64,000 nucleotides of DNA from Golubevia sp. BC0850 (taxonomy: Eukaryota; Basidiomycota; Exobasidiomycetes; Golubeviales; Golubeviaceae), in NCBI GenBank assembly GCA_012976225.1, contig JAAVVG010000015.1, forward strand, positions 186,001 through 250,000, read 5' to 3'. This document shows positions 48,487 to 60,040 of this stretch, piece by piece. Position 1 is the first letter of the stretch. The number at the start of each line of letters is the position of its first letter. The notes beneath the pieces are model-generated. The model was not told the DNA's origin, made no database searches, and saw only the letters and a program-made list of their open reading frames with translations. Position numbers and translations under genes: made by a program.

Positions 48487-50355
48487 TTCCAAGATGGACT
48501 GAAGGTGAGTGGTAGAAGGAGTGGGATTGAAAGTAGATAATGGATTGGATGACTATTCTTAGAAAAGACAGTGAAGGTTGCAGACTTGATTTCTCAAGAT
48601 GAGTCGGTGTTGATCTTGCTGTTGATATTTGAAGAAAGAAATTCTTGAGGAATGAGATCTGATCACAGAATGCAGGGTTGGTTTGGTTGTCAAGATGAGA
48701 AGGCAAGAGGAAACTTTTCAGCACTGCGAGTGGCACTCACTGGACTCCCGAGGCTTCGGATGCTAAGCCTCTCCCTCATCATTCTCATCTCCTTCTTTTC
48801 CTTTCGCTTTCTGTCTGGGAGAAATGTTATCCCTTCTGATGGTCTGATTCTCCACTTTACGGCTTTGTTGTCCGTCTAAACCCTCTTTGCCACCACCTCA
48901 GTTTCTTTCCCTGACCCTCTTAATGAAGTTTCTCTCCTTCCTTGACCTTGGACAATCCTCTCTTGAATCTTTGGGGCGACGGTTCAGGTTGCCTTAGACA
49001 TCAAATGAAATGGATGTTCTGAAATTTCGAAGGACGAAAAGTACCCAGGAGCTGGAGGACGCCACCCACCAGTTCTTCGCCCCTGAAAGGACTTGGAAAG
49101 TCGAAAGAGCTACAAAGTCAGAGAAGTAACCAGACCAAGAAACTGACCGATGGGTCGATGAAAGAATTAAGTTCTTGGTCGAAAGCATGTTTTGGATCTT
49201 CGAATGAGGTCGTTGTCGAAGGTGAGTCTTAGAGACATGGGTCTGAGATCCCTCAAAATTGATTTCCAGAGCTTGAAATGAAGGTAGAAAGTAGATCGAT
49301 CGCTCGATGTCTTGGACAAGCGAGCAGGTCAGTAGAGAGGGTGACGCCGTTTCTTCACTTTCGATGGGTACTTTTTGACATCACTCCCTTTCATTGAATC
49401 CCTCTTCGAGTTGTGAATCCTGCTACTATTATCACGAGACTAACTCGCCCCCTCAATTGGTCGAGTGTGGCCAAGATTAAGTAGAAAGTAGTAGTCGACC
49501 CCAAGCTGAAAACTGGTGAAAGATCTAAGTGAGTGTCGAACGTTGATCCCTTGATTTGATCTTGCACTCTTTCACCGTATCGGCATTCCAGAACTTCTAT
49601 GCCTTTCACCACTTTCGCTTCCATATCCGCGAGGATTTGATTGTTCAAGATAGACAGCCCACTTCTGAGACACCTGTCGCTTGTCGAGCGCCAGCCAGAG
49701 CCGCATCCACCACCCTAGATACACTCGTGGTAGCAGCTATAGCTTTTCTTTGGGGATAGAAAATGGCAAAGCTGAAAAAGTATCTAACCAAAGATCGTCC
49801 CATTGACTGAAGAACCCTGAGACCAACCTAAAGGTCCCCACTTCAGAAACGAGGGGCTAGTCGTCCACCGGAGCACCCAAGATTATTATTTTTCACAGGA
49901 GAGCTACAATGGTTTCCTCATCCTATGAGTTCTGTATGAAGGAGTGGGTTCGTACTGATCATCGGAGAAAAGTCTTAGAAACTGAAAATTGAATGAAAGG
50001 TGCCCACAAAAAGAAGAATAATCTGAGTTGAGTATCATCAGGCCTGCTAAGTCACGATGTGGGTCTGTTCCGATCTAAATCTAATGTCTGGCGGGCCGCT
50101 GAAACTCTGACTTCAGAGACATGAAAAGTTGACAAGAGGTATGTAGGATCAAATATCAAATTGAGCGGCTCTTTTGCCATTTTCCTGCACTTCTTTTGAT
50201 AAGCCAAGTTTTTACCAACATCTATTAAAGCCGACTTTCCCCAAGGCCCAGAGGAGGTGGCTTTGAGGATTTCCCCTCCGTGAAAATCGAGGGTTTGTAC
50301 CCTCGCTTCAATAGCACTCTAGCACTCTGAGAGAGGTAAACTTCCTCAAAAATGG
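48487..50355. other. Gene-poor spacer of about 1.9 kb
   Basis: Region between two divergent genes. Its left end may contain a first exon of the membrane protein. Short frames elsewhere have no domain. Homology to the secreted copy B promoter starts only near the right end. Confidence 0.4.
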
Positions 50356-50526
50356 CATAAATAGCTGGGCCTCCAGAGTTCTTCCCCTTTTGACAACTTT
50401 CGTTCACCCTCTCTCTCACCTTCATTCTTCAAATTTTTTCTTCTTCTTCTTCGTAGCTGGTCTACCCACCTTTTAAAAATCTCATTCTTTTCTTTAAAGC
50501 CTTTTGAAACTAATCTCTCAGACAAG
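50356..50526 (+). promoter_or_regulatory. Promoter conserved between the two secreted paralogues
   Basis: CATAAATA (50356-50363) and the following GCTGGGCCTCCAGAGTTCTT block, the TTGACAACTTTCGTTCACCC block and a CTTCTTCTTCGTAGCTGG block recur in the same order upstream of copy B (59875-60040, minus strand). The TATA-like element sits about 165 bp before the start codon. Confidence 0.6.
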
Positions 50527-51210
50527 ATGCAATTGACCCGCTTCTTAATGCCTCTAGCTCTGGCCTCGACTCTGGTCGCAGCTGCTCCAGCTCCAAAAGT
50601 GAGAGACTGTTTGGCTTACATGTTCGCTCTTTGGTGCAAAACCTGACGTGGTCATCCTCAATCTTCTCCTCTGAACAGTCCGAATCGTTAGTCTCCGCCG
50701 ACCTCAACCTCAACGACTTGATCCGTCTTTCAGCTGATGTCAACTTCAAAAATTACTTGAACCAAGCCAGAGATGTCGAAGGTGCTGTGAGTTGGTCAAA
50801 CTTGGGCCCCACTTTGTGTAGATCTATGCTGAACTTTTCTTCCGACAACCGTTCGATACTTCAGTTTGAGAAGCGAAGCCCTAGGTTCATGCCACCAGGA
50901 CACGGTCCAGGTCCAGTACAGGTCTTCTCCTGGAGAAAGGTAGGAGTTAAAGCTCTCCAATCCCTTGCCAACGTGTTGAGAGGGAAAGAAGGTGAGTTTG
51001 AATCTTCTTTTTCGAGTCCGCGCCTTTGCATCTAATCCATCCAAATTCTTCTTCTGTTTCCAACGCCTCCCAGGACTGTCAACAAGGGACTTCGACGAGC
51101 TCGAAGAGCACTTCGATATCTTCATCAGAGAGTTGGAGGCTGGGACTTCATTCTCTGCTGAAGCTCGTGATTCCGGTTCATGGTCGAAAGATTCGAGAAA
51201 CAACGCCTGA
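50527..51210 (+). CDS. Small secreted protein with Kex2 site, paralogue A
   Basis: Four exons (50527-50598, 50679-50786, 50865-50991, 51074-51210) encode 147 aa. The signal peptide MQLTRFLMPLALASTLVAAA is followed by a short propeptide-like part (LVSADLNLNDLIRLSADV) and a dibasic FEKR at residues 61-64, a good Kex2 site. The next residues, SPRFMPPGHGPGPV, are identical to copy B except for one residue. Then come a basic helix (FSWRKVGVKALQSLANVLRG) and an acidic amphipathic helix (DFDELEEHFDIFIRELEAG). No cysteines, no known domain. Introns fall at the same places as in copy B. It could be an effector, a secreted peptide precursor or a small wall protein; the sequence does not decide. Confidence 0.8.
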
Positions 51211-51453
51211 AAGAGCCTGAAACCTCTTTTCTGTAGAGTGTCGGTAGTGTTGACGGCTTCTTGAGCTAACAGTGGAACCTCGTCAGTGTTTGCCACACTT
51301 TCTTGAATCAAGTTTAATCTTCTTTCCTATCCGAAGAAGTCTCAAAGCTCGTGAGAACACTTAGTGATTGAGAGAATGGGGAATCATTGATGATTAAATG
51401 AGTTGCGGCAAGATACAAGATTTAAGCGGGAAAAACGTTGAGGTTTTGAGAGA
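51211..51453. other. Short convergent spacer
   Basis: 243 bp between secreted copy A and the aldo-keto reductase; no feature seen. Confidence 0.4.
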
Positions 51454-52909
51454 TCATTTGAAAGTCTCTTCCATCTTGAAAGATTGGTCTTTCAAAGTGG
51501 CCCATGCATCTTCCATGGCGTCGACGAGCTCCTTTGGAAGTGGTCCCTTTTCGATGTCGACTAGATTGGCCTCCAATTGAGCAGGGGAAGAAGATCCCAG
51601 TAGACTGTTTGGATAGTGGAGAAGTCGGTCAGCGTTCTTTTGATAGAGTCCGCGGTACTTCTTTCTAGCGAAACTCACAGAGCATCGCCGTGCTCTCCGG
51701 ACAAAGCTGAATGGTATTGGCACCACCTGATAGCGAGCTCGATCATTCCAACTCCGTTCTTTTCTGCCAAAGGTCTCAAAGTTCTGAGGACTGAAAAATA
51801 CTTATCATCCCAGTAGAGGCCGCGGTAAAGTTGACCAACGAAACCATTTTTGTCGAATCGCTTGTTGGCTTCGACCTCTTGATCTGGTTCTTTCATCGTA
51901 AAAAATCCACCTGCAAGAGGGGAATATGCCACTGTTTCAAGTTAGAAGAGATAATCGAGAGTCAGCCCTTAGTTTGGCGAGGTGGAGCTTGAGAACAATG
52001 ATGCTCACCGAAAGCGATCTTGTGCTTTCTGAGGACTGGGAAAAGCTCTCCTTCTGAGGAACGATTAATAGCATTGTACCTGAGAGAGTAGAGGGAGAGG
52101 AGGAGGAAAGGAAAAGAGTCAGAGAAAGGAAAGACAAAGGTGGAGTTGAACGAAGGAGGGCCTAAGCAAAAGCCGCACGCCACCCATACTCACATTCCTT
52201 GATACACTGATGGTTTTACCCAAGAGTTCTTCTCACAGAGAGCTATGATTTTCTCTACATCCTCAGGGGTGTACTGTTGAAATGGAAGCAGAAGTGATAG
52301 CATTCAGAGAGCGTGGCGAAGTGAGGCTCATGTAGAAGAGAGACTTACGTTGGAGATTCCAAACCTCTCGAAGTGGCCAGCCTTACATTCTTGATCGATG
52401 GCAGCCAAAGTCTATGCGTGTGTAGAGAAAAGGGCAAAATTTGATCAACGGAGGTGGACTGAGAGTTTCACTTCAGCCACGCAGCCACCCCCACTTACCT
52501 CCTCGTATGGTACTTTCTTATCCGGAGCATGAAGATAGTAGATGTCCACTTTCTTCATTTGAAGAGCTTTCAAAGAGGCATTACAAGCATGCTTAACATC
52601 TTCAGCACTATGCGTGTAATCGTTGTTCTTTCTACCAGTGCTTTTCGATCCCATTCCGTGATTTTTCAGAGGGAAAACTTTGGTGGAGATCTTGAATCCT
52701 TGGTCTTCTGCCTTGACCTTTCCTAGGTACTCTTCAGAAGTTCCATCTCCATACATTCTAGCGGTATCGATCTCTACGACTTTGTGAGCCTTCAAGACGT
52801 CTAGGATCTCTTGCGTTTCTGGAAGTGTGGAGGTCCTAGCTCCATTTTCAGGGCTTCCAATGAGCATAGCCCCGAATTGGATGGTTGGTGGTGAAGAAGT
52901 GGTGGTCAT
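51454..52909 (-). CDS. Aldo-keto reductase, AKR7 (aflatoxin aldehyde reductase) type
   Basis: NADPH-dependent reductase of aldehydes or ketones, cytosolic. Six exons (52909-52499, 52411-52349, 52273-52194, 52079-52009, 51931-51679, 51604-51454) encode 342 aa. The tetrad Asp and Tyr are in EIDTARMYGDG, the Lys in ISTKVFPL, and the His in IYYLHAPD. Family signatures include GHFERFGISN, VYQGMYNAINR, VAYSPLAGGFFT and a cofactor-binding region with MIELAIRWCQYHS and GSSSPAQLEANL. Length and order match the AKR7 subfamily. An 82-codon Cys-rich frame immediately upstream overlaps the start codon by ATGA. The gene converges on secreted copy A. Confidence 0.92.
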
Positions 52910-53154
52910 GTTTGAAGTTGTCGTGTTTGGGAAGAGAGGAAAGAGGTTGAACAAATCAAGTGGGGAAGGACGAAAGACACATGTAAGGTGACTCCTCCAC
53001 TCACCGGGGGTCTTTGATTGCAAGACTCGCAGCAGATTTTGCCTTTACGCTCGCAATCATTCAAACAGAGAGGTACTTTTGTTAGATCAAAAGGTTCTGA
53101 AGCCTCGCCAGTAAGGCGACACAAATCAGACAGACAATTCGTTCTTTCTATCAT
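52906..53154 (-). other. Cys-rich 82-codon upstream frame overlapping the AKR7 start
   Basis: Starts at ATG 53154 (MIERTNCLSDLCRLTG) and ends with a TGA that overlaps the AKR7 ATG as ATGA. The middle holds clustered cysteines (LCLNDCERKGKICCESC). A GTGAGT lies inside at 53004, but no acceptor stands between it and the AKR7 start. It is either a regulatory upstream frame in the AKR7 leader or a chance frame. Confidence 0.25.
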
Positions 53155-53545
53155 TTCAGTTTATTTTCTTCTCTCCTCCATGCACCTTTCCGGAAGCCCA
53201 ATCAGCAAAATTGAGGGTCACTATTACTTCTCCAACCTCGGCGGAAGTATCTCCGATTCCCATTTGAGAGATAGTAAGATCCTAAGATTAGAAGAAAAGT
53301 CTGAAAGGATAGCTTGGGCTTTTGGTTCCAAAGTGGAGAGAGTGGAAGGTAGAGAATGAGAGTCAGAGTGATGGAGAGTAGTCGAATGATTCCAGCGAGG
53401 GAAGAAAAAAAAAGAAAAAAGGAAAGAAGGGGAAATAGAGGCAAGAGGCAAGAGGAGAGGGTAAGGCGGAGACTTGGAGTCAGCAAGGGATCTCATTTCC
53501 TTTCGTATGGTCTCCTCATACTTGCTCAGAAAATGAAACAAAAAC
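53155..53545. other. Spacer between AKR7 and OST3
   Basis: Tail-to-head interval with pyrimidine-rich minus strand. It may hold a last short exon of OST3, because its final codons read AAGAA followed by GTGAGT. No separate gene seen. Confidence 0.35.
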
Positions 53546-55320
53546 TCACTTCTTGATTCTGAAGACAGCGAACAAAACACTCAAGGTTCCAAGGAAGACT
53601 GCACTCCAAACGTAGACTCCGGCTCTTTGACGAGCTGGATCGCGCTGAGCTGGGACTAGAGCCGTTAGAGCGATGAAAGAGAAGGCTAAGAGAGCATCTG
53701 TTGAAGGGAGGGGCCGGAAGAGACAGAAGGAAAGAGGTTTGAATGTCAGAGAAATTCGCAGGTGAAGGAAAGGAAAGGAGAAAGTTGAAGGTGGAGGGAG
53801 AGGTAAGAGACACATGGATCTCAAGGAACATATCTTTGGGAGTCTACACTTCCAAAAAGAGAAAATGAAGGGAAAGGAAAGGACATTGCAAGGAAAGAAA
53901 GAACAATTTCAAGAACCCCGAATACTCACAAAGACCAGCCACGATTTGAGTTTCAGCTCTATACTGAGATTGAAAACCACCTGAGAAGTATTCAGGTTTT
54001 CCACCTTGAGAGAACCCAACAAAAGGAGTATTCCTAATAGAATTAAACATATAACCACTAGTCATGATTACGATTGTAGCTAAACTAATCGTCATCCATA
54101 AGAATTTAGTTCCACTTGAAAGAGAGAAATTCAAATTCAATTTAGGGATCACTACGAAAATGAAACAGATTCCAAAAAAGATTGAAGTTGAAGCTATTAA
54201 AAAGATTTTGATTGGGAAAGGTTTTGAATAGGGAACTTTGACTCCTAAAGTTTGTGACATTGAAGAAGCTAGAACTTGACCTTCGAAACCGTTACGATTG
54301 AAATCGTAGGTTACGGGATCTTGAGAATTGGAGGCGAAAGGTCCGGTTGATGGGGGAAAGAAGTAGAGAGCTGGAGCATGTTGAAGTTGGAACTGTGGGA
54401 GAGTAGGAGGGAGGTAGGAGTCAGCATAGGAAAGCGTGTCGGCTAAACTGTTAATTCTAGAACCTCTCAAGAGACGGTCATTAGATCGACAGACTCCCTT
54501 CAAGAGTTTCCAGAACAGAGGGTAGAGAATGCGAGTTACCTGGCAATGTCCATCTCCACACCCTTCCACCTCGTCTTGCCTTGCTTCCAACATCATGTTC
54601 AAATTCAACGTGTGTCTAGATGGTGTCTCTCAAAATGCCCCCTCCTGCCCCCAAAGTCAAACGAACAATTCTTTGGAGGATACGAGCGAGCTCGCTGGTA
54701 GTCTCTGCTCGTTCTCCAGCTACTCCATGCTCCCCCCGTTCCTCGACTTGCAAGCCGAATTTGATGAAGTCTAGCTGATTTCAGCGGGACCCTCAGCAGT
54801 CGTGCAACTCATCGACCAATCCCTCCATTGTGATGCCGTTCTCTCTCCCAATCTTCCAATCTCTTTCTCTCCCTCTCTCGTATTCACTCACCGATTGAAA
54901 GACCTGTTGACCTTTAGCGAACTCTAACTTAGCAAAGATGTGCCTCTTCTTATGCTGACTCTTTGACCAACCTCTAGCTACATTCTGATATTCAGGAGCG
55001 AAAGTGTTACAAGGTTGACATTTAATGTTACCTTCAGTTGCAGTTAATAGAGCGGAGACAGAGAAAGATCTTGGTGAAGAGACCAACTGCTGAAATTCTT
55101 GGGGTGATTGTATCTCTAAAACACCATCATTAGAAGAAGCCAAAGAGAGATATCGTGAAAGTTGCTTGTCTTGATCTCGACTTGAGGATGAGGATGATGA
55201 GGATGATGACTTCTTAGAGGCCGCTTTGGCCTTCTGAGCCAAGGTTGAGGTTGGATTCAATAAAAGTAAAATCGTTAAGGTGCTCAGGAAAAGCATGAAT
55301 AGGGAACATGTTGACCTCAT
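53546..55320 (-). CDS. OST3: Oligosaccharyltransferase subunit Ost3/Ost6
   Basis: Thioredoxin-fold subunit of the ER oligosaccharyltransferase; its CxxC holds substrate proteins by mixed disulfide during N-glycosylation. Three exons (55320-54892, 54392-53930, 53697-53546) encode 347 aa. The signal peptide region is MRSTCSLFMLFLSTLTILLL, then a Ser-rich spacer, then the lumenal domain with redox motif KCQPC followed by NTFAPEYQNVARGW. Exon 2 continues FQLQHAPALYFFPPSTGP. Four membrane helices follow (IKIFLIASTSIFFGICFIFV, FLWMTISLATIVIMTSGYMF, LLAFSFIALTALVP, VYVWSAVFLGTLSVLF). The conserved RNTPFVG and GGFQSQYRAETQI loops are present. Intron 1 is 499 nt. The stop at 53,546 directly follows a possible donor, so a short C-terminal exon may be missing. 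Confidence 0.92.
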
Positions 55321-55437
55321 ACTTGAGAACTAGAGAACTAGATGGAGAGAGAAAGAGGTGGGTAGGATCGAGGCTTGTCTGCTGTCTGTCCTACCACCAC
55401 CACTTATCTCCCTCTCCCACTGCCACTCCCTCCGATC
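55321..55437. promoter_or_regulatory. Short divergent promoter between OST3 and PRO3
   Basis: Only 117 bp separates the opposed start codons of two confidently identified genes. It is C/T-rich on the plus strand near PRO3. No TATA box seen. Confidence 0.55.
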
Positions 55438-56848
55438 ATGACATCTTCTTCTCATCGATACACATTAGCAGTTATAGGATGTGGTACCATGGGAATAGCG
55501 ATCTTATCAGGAGTATTAGATTCTCAACGTTCAATTCTTCAATCTCAATCTAATCAAGCATCTCTTTCTTCTTCCATTGCATCTCTCTCAACAGAAGATG
55601 GTGATTCAGATGACCTGACTCAATTACCTTCAAAATTCCTAGCTTGTGTGTCAAGAGTTGAATCAGGAAAAAGGTTAAGAAAGGAAATCTTCCCAAAGAC
55701 TCAAAACCCAGAAGTTGAAATCTTAGTTTCAGACAATTTGAAAGCTTCAAAGGAAGCAGATGTCATAGTTTTGGCATGTAAACCAAACATGGTACAGGAT
55801 ATTCTAGCAGAAGATGGTATTAAACAAGCTTTGAAAGGGAAATTGGTCGTTTCGATTTGTGCTGGATTGAGAATTCAACAGATGAAGGAATGGGTTGATA
55901 GTAGTACAAAGGTGGTTAGAGCTATGCCTAACACTCCTTGTAAGGTGAGTCAATCAAATGTCAAGACCTGCACTGTTGATTTTGTTAGGGATTGAGGGGA
56001 GAGTTGTTTCAAATCAGCAGTTGTTGATGATCTTATCATCTCTCATCCCCGTCCTTCCCTATCTTGCTCTTCCCTGATTCCTCCTTCTCCAGATCCGAGA
56101 AGGAATGACAATCTTAACTCCAATTCCTCAAAATTCACCAGACATTCTATTAGATCGAAATATTATGTTATCAATCTTCTCAGCCGTTGGGAAATGTAGA
56201 TTCATGGAAGAAAAACATTTCGACGCTTGTACGGCTTTAGCTGGAAGTGGTCCTGCTTTCGCTTGCGTTTTCTTGGAGGCTATGGCTGATGGTGGTGTCA
56301 TGATGGGCTTACCAAGGAAGGAAGCTTTGGAATTGGCAGCTCAAAGTGAGTAGAGGAAGTTCAAGTAGAGAGAATGTTTCGAGATTTACTGATCATCTGA
56401 TTTTCTTTTCTGCTGGGGTAAATCAGCTATGCAAGGAGCTGCTAGAATGGTCATGCAATCTGGATTGCACCCTGCTGCTATTAAGGATAGTGTTACTAGT
56501 GAGTGGACTCGGTTTCTACAGAAAGAGAGAGGTGAAGTGAAGCGAAGAAAGCCTTTCCCCCTCCTTCGACCCCTCCTTCTCTAACTTCCACTTTTGATCC
56601 TCCTTCCATCTCATTTCATATCAATTTTAATAGCTCCGGGAGGCTGCACTATTGCGGGACTTCTCAACTTAGAAGATGGCAGAGTCAGATCGACGGTAGC
56701 TAGAACGATTCAAGGTGAGTCTTTCCGTCCGCAAGCGAAGGGGGCTGCCTTATTTTTGTTTGATTCATACATATCTGACATCATATCATCTTCTCTGTTC
56801 TCAGCTGCCGCGGAACACGCTGCTGGATTAGGTCAAAACAAAAAGTAA
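55438..56848 (+). CDS. PRO3: Pyrroline-5-carboxylate reductase
   Basis: Last step of proline synthesis: reduces P5C to proline with NAD(P)H, in the cytosol. Five exons (55438-55944, 56093-56345, 56427-56498, 56634-56714, 56805-56848) encode 318 aa, a little longer than usual because of a Ser/Asp-rich insert at about residues 30-60 between the first beta strand and the rest of the Rossmann fold. The dinucleotide motif is VIGCGTMGIAIL. Later motifs are VVRAMPNTPCK, FDACTALAGSGPAF, LPRKEALELAAQ and TPGGCTIAGL, the last corresponding to the SPGGTT substrate loop of the family. All exons join in frame and the C-terminus ends GLGQNKK. Confidence 0.95.
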
Positions 56849-56977
56849 ATCTGATGTTGTAATAGTACTCTATTTTACCCTCTCTCTTTGTTCCGTTCAT
56901 TCTAATTTTTCGCACCTCCTGCAAGTCATCATCAATCTTACTTTTTTCGTTCTCTGAATGAAATCAGCCTCTGAAAC

Positions 56978-58850
56978 ATGCCCACGAGACATGCGCGGTC
57001 TAATCACAACGCTGTCCCAAGTGCTCTTGATTTGAACGAGGCTTCTTCAACTTCACCACTCGTCGTGAAGCAGAGGAAGCGCCCAGCAAGCGATAGAGTA
57101 GACCTAATCTTGACACTCTACCAGAAGACTTAGCAGCAGGTCTGGTAGATCACATCAGAAGTTGGACGACCGACTTGAATGATGAGGACGAAGAAAGAAG
57201 AGATCGGGCAAGAAGTTGAGTTCTCATAGACATATTCACTTCTTCCATTTCTCGAGAATCTCACTCTATCATCTCTTTTTGAAAATCAGGTCTCGAGACT
57301 CTATGCTCCGAGGGTTAGCAAGGTTATCAAAATCGAGTTTCAAACTCTTCTCGCCGTTTCCATTCAAGAACCTCACCGTCAACCCCAACTTCCTGGATCG
57401 TGTCATCCTATTACTGGCTCGAGGAAACAAGTCTAGTCTGGTACGAACTTTCACTATCTATAATCCACCCGACAGGCATGGACCAAGCATTTCCCTCGAG
57501 CTGTCCGATATGATGGCACAGGCGGACACGTCGAACGAATTCAAGACGTATCTTGAAGTGCTTTCACTTCATCGATCCAGATACGATAGAATGACATATC
57601 AATATATGGTGAAACGACTTTTCTGGTTGATGATGAAGCTCGAGACATCGGTCATTTATCTTCCAGATATGGTTCGGTTTCCGCTGGTGAGAAGGTTGGA
57701 AAGTGGAGAACGAGTCCCTCTGGCTTTCCTGGTGAATTCTCTCAAGCATCTCCATCTGGGAAGAGCTCAAGATACTGGCAGGTTTCCAACAACGACCGGA
57801 AAGAAGACACTCTGGCTTCTCTATTTCTGTCAGCTAGAGTCGGCTGTTCTTCACATTGCCATTGACTCAGAGTCAGAGAAGGTCTTCAAAGACTATAATG
57901 AAGGTTTAAAGGATTATCCAGCATTAAAGATCTTGCATTAAACATCACGTTCGTTCATGAGGATTCAGATAGCAGAACATGGCGGGGTTTACCGTGGGAA
58001 GATAAATCAGGTTGGAAAGGAAAGAGTCGGAAAACAGAGGCAGTGACGAATCTACTTCTAGCAACCAGGGATTTATATTCTTTAAAAATGTCTCTTAGTA
58101 CTAGTCCTCACCAGAGGAAAGAAGACGATTCACTTGTCTTCCCGGAATGCCTGCGGGGTTTAGAGTACTCAACTCATTTAACAGTATTAAACACCTCAAG
58201 ATCCTAGGATGTCCCCCATTTGGTGTTCAAGAGACAGATCCTTCCTTTGATTACTCTATTCTCAAAGAGCTCAGACTTTTGGAACTCGACCTTCTCCTGC
58301 TAGCAGTCTTTGGTCAAAGAAGAAGACTCGGTTTACCTTACCTCCCAAACTCCACACTCTCTACTGGACAACTATCATGAACGTTGTGCTAAAGATGCAC
58401 CCAATTCTTTCGAAGATCAGCGGTTAGCCTCAATTGTCAAATCTTCAAGGCTTCCAAATTTAAGATCAGTAGCAGTTCCAGCAAACCCAATCGACTGTGA
58501 TTACGAGCCACTCACTAATACTCGCATTCTGAACAAGTGGATAAAGTTTTGGAAAGAGCGACAAGATCTGCAAGTGATTAGAGATGGAACTATTAGACTC
58601 CAGTTATTGAAACCGAGAGAAGTTCGTGAGTGAGACTGGAGACAATTTTGCAAGTTGGAAACCTGCAATCTACCTTTTGACTGTTTTTCAAATCTATTTT
58701 CCTCTTTCAGCTGGCGATAGATCGAAAGGAGAGGGTTGTCTTTCTACCCGCTCTCTTCTATCGCCTCTCCATGTGTACACGTGGGAGAAGCGTCGGATTG
58801 AGCAAGGAGTCGAAGAAGATGAGAAGGGCGAAGATGAAGATAGAACGTGA
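56978..58850 (+). pseudogene. F-box-like protein family, copy 3 (broken)
   Basis: An ATG at 56978 leads into a frame that is one base out of register with the family motif NLDTLPEDLAAGLVDHIRSW. The exon 1 donor, GT in copies 1 and 2, reads TT here. Exon 2 (SRDSMLRGLARLSKSSFKL) is open for about 215 codons, with LESGERVPLAFLVNSLKHL matching the other copies, then frameshifts near 57,930, 58,170 and 58,310. The end, VAVPANPIDCDYEPLTNT and LQLLKPREV, leads through a good intron to a last exon (GDRSKGEGCLSTRSLLSPLH, then an acidic tail) ending at 58,850. It is the most diverged copy but keeps the best last exon. No copy in this window is intact. Confidence 0.6.
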
Positions 58851-59041
58851 TTCGACCATTTCGAACGACTTGAAATCCGAACTGGATTATCTCCTATAGT
58901 TTCGGAATATAGCAAGTGAAAACCAAAGACTTTTCAATGATCGCTGTTGACTCAAAAGGCTTGGTGAATCACTTGAAAAGTAATCGACATTACTGACACT
59001 CGAAAAGTGAACTATTCTAAGACAACGTAATTGAACGAGAC

Positions 59042-59874
59042 TCAGTTGTTAAAGATGTTCACCATTCCTGTCTTCTGTCCGTTAGCCCACATTCTTTCCC
59101 AAGACGAACGAAGATCGCGAGCTTCAGCAGAGGAAGGTTCAACCTCTAATTCTCTCGAATTAAAGATATTCACCATTCCCGTTCTTTGGCCGTTAGCCCA
59201 CATTCTCTCCCAGGATGAACGAAGATCGCGAGCTTCAGCAGCTGATGAAGTTTCAGTCTCCAAGTTCCTGATAAAGAGGTCGAGGTGCTCTTCCAGCTCG
59301 TCGAAGTCCCTTCTTGACAGTCCGTCGCGAGAAAGTAGAGCTGATGGGAGTCGTTTGAGACGGAAGAGGATCAAAAGATCAGAAACGAAGCGACCGGAGC
59401 GAGTAAATAAGAAGTATCGACTCACCTTCTTTACCTCTGGCAGCCTTGACGATTGATTGGAAAGCTAGTGCCGCTGCCTTCTTCCATGAGAACGAGTTGA
59501 CAGGTCCTGCACCGTGTCCTGGTGGCATGAACCTAGGGCTTCGCTTCTCAAACTGAAGGGCCATGAGGCAATTGAAGAAAAGGATTTAGCATGCTTCGGG
59601 ACAAGTTAAGGGCGGAGGATGTCCAACTCACAGCATCTTCGACATCCCTGGCTTGGTAGTTGACATCAGCTGACAGGCGGATCAAGTCGTTGAGGTTGAG
59701 ATCGGCGGAGACTAAAGATTCGGACTGTTCAGAGGAGACGATGGAGAATGGAGAGGTTAGGTTTTACACCGATCAAGAAGAGGATAAGCCGAAGCCACTG
59801 ACCTTTGGGGCTGGAGCAGCCGCGACCAGAGTCGAGGCCAGAGCTAGAGGCATTAAGAAGCGGGTCAGTTGCAT
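59042..59874 (-). CDS. Small secreted protein with Kex2 site, paralogue B
   Basis: Four exons (59874-59803, 59724-59632, 59552-59426, 59340-59042) encode 196 aa. The signal peptide is identical to paralogue A. Exon 2 lacks five residues relative to A. The dibasic FEKR is at residues 56-59, followed by SPRFMPPGHGAGPV. Helices FSWKKAAALAFQSIVKAARG and RRDFDELEEHLDLFIRNLE follow. The last exon uses an acceptor slightly upstream of that in A and carries an in-frame tandem duplication of about 40 codons, so that ARDLRSSWERMWANGQ and TGMVNIFN each occur twice. Gene and promoter are inverted relative to A, about 8 kb away. Splice sites are good and frames open, so it is probably functional. No known domain. 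Confidence 0.8.
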
Positions 59875-60040
59875 CTTGTTCCAGAGATTAACTTGAGAGG
59901 GGTTGAAGAAGAGAATGTGTTTTTAAAGGGTGAGTAGACCAGCTACGAAGAAGAAGAAGAAAATTGGGGATGTGAGAGAGGGTGAACGAAAGTTGTCAAA
60001 AGGGGAAGAATTCTGGAGACCCAGCTATTTATGCCAACTT
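59875..60040 (-). promoter_or_regulatory. Promoter of secreted paralogue B, homologous to that of A
   Basis: Contains the same TATA-like element (TATTTATG on the plus strand at about 60,027-60,034), the GTTGTCAAAAGGGG block and the AGCTACGAAGAAG block as the copy A promoter, in inverted orientation. A double GATA-type motif (TTATCTCTTATCT) lies just upstream near 60,055-60,066 and is not in copy A. Confidence 0.55.
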
